Shown in pieces: positions 6,068 through 6,608 of a DNA stretch of 6,608 nt. Where the stretch lies: contig JAAUSP010000436.1 of assembly GCA_012032575.1 (NCBI GenBank), forward strand, positions 1 through 6,608, in the 5' to 3' direction. The stretch is from Anaerolineales bacterium (lineage in GTDB: Bacteria > Chloroflexota > Anaerolineae > 4572-78 > J111). How positions within the stretch are numbered: the stretch's first letter is position 1; the number at the start of each line of letters is the position of its first letter. A program made the position numbers and the translations under genes. Below the pieces are notes generated by a model. That model did not search any database. It was not told the origin of the DNA and saw only the letters and a list, made by a program, of their open reading frames with translations.

Positions 6068-6608
6068 ATGGATCAGGACAGAATCGCCGCCCTGGAACAA
6101 ATGGCCGAAGACCTTAAGAATTTAACCGAGTCACCGCTTTACGAGTACCGCCAGGCCCACCATTACTCGATGGTGTTTGGTGAAGGGAGTCCCCACGCCG
6201 CCATTATGTTCATCGGCGAAGCGCCGGGGGAAAACGAAGCCAAAACCGGCCAGCCCTTTGTCGGGGCGTCGGGCCGCCTGTTGAATGATATGCTCAGTTC
6301 CATTAGTCTCAACCGGGAAGATGTTTATATTACCAACATCGTCAAAGACCGGCCGCCCGAAAATCGGGACCCGACGACAGCAGAAATTCAGCTTTACCAA
6401 CCCTTTTTACTCCGCCAGATCGAGCTGATCCAGCCGCAGGTGATCGCCACATTGGGCCGGTTTGCGATGGATTTTGTCCTGAATCAATTCAATTTACCGG
6501 AGAAAGGCCAAAAAATCAGCGCTTTGCACGGCAAGCTGCTGCAAGGCCATACGTCCTATGGCCCTATCTCCGTCGTTCCCCTGTTTCACCCGGCGGCGGC
6601 GCTCTACA
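6068..6608 (+). CDS. udg: Family-4-like uracil-DNA glycosylase lacking the Fe-S cysteines (3' end outside window)
   Basis: Uracil-DNA glycosylases excise uracil from DNA and start base excision repair. I translated 180 codons from ATG 6068, which has GAGG at 6056-6059, eight bases upstream; the frame is open to the window end. Family-4-type motifs are clear: FGEGSPHAAIMFIGEAPGEN (37-56) followed by TGQPFVGASGRLL (60-72), then VYITNIVKDRPPENRDP (86-102), EIQLYQPFL (106-114), LGRFAMDF (129-136) and VVPLFHPAAAL (169-179). Family 4 normally ligates a [4Fe-4S] cluster through four Cys (CxxC before PL near the N-terminus, KCRPP, and EIxxCxPFL). Here these positions read Leu/Thr region, Ser22, Asp94 and Tyr110, and no Cys occurs in the 180 residues. 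I recall similar KDRPP-type homologues in Chloroflexota and candidate-phyla bacteria, so this is probably a cluster-free subfamily and not a decayed gene. Confidence 0.9.
   Translation, partial: MDQDRIAALEQMAEDLKNLTESPLYEYRQAHHYSMVFGEGSPHAAIMFIGEAPGENEAKTGQPFVGASGRLLNDMLSSISLNREDVYITNIVKDRPPENRDPTTAEIQLYQPFLLRQIELIQPQVIATLGRFAMDFVLNQFNLPEKGQKISALHGKLLQGHTSYGPISVVPLFHPAAALY

Overview
This 6.6 kb window looks like a chromosomal segment of an uncultured-type bacterium. The most likely source is a Chloroflexota lineage of the Anaerolineae/Caldilineae kind. This is an inference from three things: the mix of genes, an unusual uracil-DNA glycosylase variant, and an abundance of short tandem heptanucleotide repeats between and inside genes. 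No rRNA, tRNA, CRISPR array or transposase is visible.

Layout from left to right. (1) Positions 1-338 are the 3' end of an M29-family metallo-aminopeptidase with its metal ligands intact. (2) Three bases after its stop lies a heptamer-rich hairpin repeat (341-434), which recurs at 5951-6043. (3) Positions 509-1655 encode an unrecognised, internally duplicated multi-pass membrane protein. One frameshift in a T5 run (1147-1151) splits it into two reading frames. (4) Positions 1656-1938 are intergenic and hold octamer repeats, a 112-bp MITE-like hairpin, and a promoter/operator with three CTTGTA boxes exactly 20 bp apart. (5) Positions 1939-2566 are a two-gene toxin-antitoxin operon: an AbrB-fold antitoxin and a PIN-domain (VapC-like) RNase toxin, overlapping by 11 bp. 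(6) Positions 2602-5535 on the minus strand are a full-length uvrA (excinuclease ABC subunit A), convergent with the toxin gene. A heptamer-repeat hairpin sits in frame inside this coding sequence, and a different heptamer-repeat hairpin lies just upstream of its Shine-Dalgarno site. (7) Positions 5611-6067 are a divergent intergenic region. It contains a likely uvrA promoter, a near-consensus forward promoter followed at once by a terminator hairpin (a possible ~50-nt RNA or attenuator), and the second copy of the 341-434 repeat, here flanked by imperfect terminal inverted repeats. (8) Positions 6068-6608 are the 5' part of a family-4-like uracil-DNA glycosylase gene, cut by the window end. 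All four positions where family 4 normally has [4Fe-4S] cysteines are replaced.

Functionally, the right half is a pair of divergent DNA-repair genes: nucleotide excision (UvrA) and uracil base excision (UDG). The toxin-antitoxin pair and membrane protein are accessory. The most unusual layer is non-coding: three heptamer repeat families of unrelated sequence but the same architecture (tandem 7-mers followed by inverted copies), one of which has entered the uvrA reading frame without breaking it.
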